7,851 bases of DNA from Candidatus Omnitrophota bacterium. Its GTDB lineage: Bacteria > Omnitrophota > Gorgyraeia > Tantalellales > Tantalellaceae. The notes under the pieces were generated by a model. That model had not been told where the DNA came from and made no database searches. It saw nothing but the letters and a program-made list of their open reading frames with translations. Numbering within the stretch: position 1 is the stretch's first letter; each line of letters starts with the position of its first letter. This document shows, one piece after another, positions 6,867 to 7,851 of the stretch. The position numbers were made by a program, and so were the translations under genes. Where the stretch lies: contig JAQUNB010000050.1 in NCBI GenBank assembly GCA_028717825.1, positions 1 through 7,851 on the forward strand. The letters run 5' to 3'.

Positions 6867-6872
6867 CTCCTT
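6867..6872 (-). promoter_or_regulatory. Ribosome binding site of the acyl-CoA dehydrogenase gene
   Basis: AAGGAG on the minus strand lies 7 bases before the ATG at 6857-6859. The rest of the 83-base gap to the fabF stop (6860-6942) is A+T-rich. I see neither a convincing promoter nor a terminator hairpin there, so read-through from fabF is likely. Confidence 0.75.
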
Positions 6873-6942
6873 AATTTTTATTTTGCAAAAAATATGTCCT
6901 GTTTTACAAGATCGAGACCAAAAGAAACCGCGTATTTTTCAT

Positions 6943-7851
6943 TTAATTAGTAAATTTTTTGACGACAAGAGTTACATTATGCCCGCCGAACCCAAGAGAG
7001 TTGCTAAGCGCCACGTTGACTTTTCTTTTTCTCGCGACATTGGGAACATAATCCAAATCGCAGTCTGGATCCGGAAATTCATAATTGATGGTAGGAGGAA
7101 CTATTTGATTTTCTATAGCCTTCGCGCACGCGATAAGTTCCGCAGCGCCTGTTGCGCCTAATAAATGCCCTGTAACTCCTTTTGTCGAGCTAACCGCTAA
7201 CTTATACGCATGATCACCAAAAACGGTTTTTATCGCCATGGTTTCCATTTTATCGTTCAGTTGGGTCGACGTCCCATGGGCGTTTATATAATCTACATCT
7301 GTTGGGTTCAAGTGCCCGTCTTCAAGCGCGATCTTCATACATCGTATAGCGCCGCATCCTCCGGGATCAGGCGCCGTCATATGATACGCGTCGCCACTCA
7401 TGCCGTATCCCACCACTTCACAATATATCTTCGCGCCACGTTTTTTAGCGTGTTCAAGCTCTTCGAGGACTACTACCGCCGCGCCTTCTCCCATTATAAA
7501 CCCGTCTCTCTCTCGGTCAAAAGGCCTTGAGGCTTTCTCCGGTTCATTATTGCGGGTGGAAAGCGCTTTCAGCGCACAAAAACCGCCGAACCCCATCTTT
7601 GTTATAGCCGCTTCAGAACCACCGGCCACCATAATATCCGCTTCATCTCTCTCAATGATCTTGAACGCATCGCCTATAGAATGGCTCGCTGTAGCGCAGG
7701 CCGTAACAGCGGCTGAATTCGGACCTTTAAAACCCAATTCTATCGATACTAATCCAGAAGCCATATTGACTATAAGCATCGGGATCAAAAAAGGCGATAT
7801 TCTTTGAGCTGCTCTGTGCTCATCGTCGGTCTGGATATATTTGGCGTGTTC
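6943..7851 (-). CDS. fabF: 3-oxoacyl-[acyl-carrier-protein] synthase II, C-terminal 302 residues (5' end outside window)
   Basis: FabF condenses malonyl-ACP with a growing acyl-ACP in type II fatty acid synthesis in the cytoplasm. The reading frame enters open at the right edge and ends at 6943-6945. The catalytic triad is complete: Cys in VTACATASH (fragment residue 52, codon 7696-7698), His in NAHGTST (192, codon 7276-7278) and His in TGHLLGA (229, codon 7165-7167). The spacings of 140 and 37 residues equal those of Cys163, His303 and His340 in E. coli FabF, so about 111 N-terminal residues are missing. Other family blocks are [30 protein letters not shown] and the C-terminal GFGGHN. The in-frame TTG at 7786-7788 is not the start, because conserved FabF sequence (ISPFLIP, upstream EHAKYI) continues before it. 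The gene heads the visible acyl-CoA dehydrogenase/ETF cluster. A paralogous KAS II with a special role cannot be excluded. Confidence 0.95.
   Translation of the reverse strand, partial: EHAKYIQTDDEHRAAQRISPFLIPMLIVNMASGLVSIELGFKGPNSAAVTACATASHSIGDAFKIIERDEADIMVAGGSEAAITKMGFGGFCALKALSTRNNEPEKASRPFDRERDGFIMGEGAAVVVLEELEHAKKRGAKIYCEVVGYGMSGDAYHMTAPDPGGCGAIRCMKIALEDGHLNPTDVDYINAHGTSTQLNDKMETMAIKTVFGDHAYKLAVSSTKGVTGHLLGATGAAELIACAKAIENQIVPPTINYEFPDPDCDLDYVPNVARKRKVNVALSNSLGFGGHNVTLVVKKFTN

Noticed and set aside
7786..7788. TTG as the fabF start
   Set aside because: Conserved FabF sequence continues upstream to the window edge, and the triad spacing shows that about 111 residues lie outside the window.
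7400..7807. Plus-strand open frame antisense to fabF
   Set aside because: The opposite strand carries conserved FabF catalytic blocks throughout, and this frame has no domain features of its own.

Overview
The window looks like bacterial chromosome with moderate G+C, and every convincing gene lies on the minus strand. Read in the direction of transcription (right to left), it holds: the C-terminal three quarters of fabF (3-oxoacyl-ACP synthase II, running off the right edge); an acyl-CoA dehydrogenase; etfB; a long etfA with an N-terminal two-cluster ferredoxin domain; a 282-base spacer; a 71-residue MerR-type DNA-binding protein; and the first 1039 residues of the chromosome-condensation ATPase SMC, which runs off the left edge. 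I see no tRNA, rRNA, CRISPR array, transposase or phage gene.

Region by region: 6943-7851, 5702-6859, 4896-5684 and 3655-4860 form a probable operon fabF - acyl-CoA dehydrogenase - etfB - etfA (gaps of 83, 17 and 35 bases). EtfB has the sequence style of clostridial, electron-bifurcating ETFs, and EtfA carries a 2x[4Fe-4S] ferredoxin module like the one described for the caffeyl-CoA reductase-Etf complex (CarE). Together with the dehydrogenase this suggests a soluble acyl-CoA dehydrogenase/EtfAB complex that exchanges electrons among NADH, an enoyl-CoA/acyl-CoA pair and ferredoxin, as in anaerobes. The fabF gene at the head links the cluster to acyl-chain chemistry.

The spacer 3373-3654 holds a textbook sigma70-type promoter (TTGACA, 17 bases, TATACT) facing the MerR-like gene and smc. 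It also holds a pair of direct repeats (TAGACAAA, 22-base period) running up to the MerR-like start codon, and a roughly 108-base imperfect inverted-repeat element rich in ATTTGTCATT-type words. The MerR-like gene and smc are 39 bases apart and probably share a transcript.

Taxonomy: the SMC head sequence, the anaerobic ETF type and the ATTTGACATTTGTCATT-style intergenic repeat remind me of uncultivated Gram-negative candidate phyla such as Omnitrophota. This is an impression from memory and should be held weakly. No wholly new system is evident. The parts most worth a second look are the ferredoxin-ETF/dehydrogenase/fabF combination, the autoregulation-like architecture in front of smc, the hinge of SMC, and the inverted repeat.
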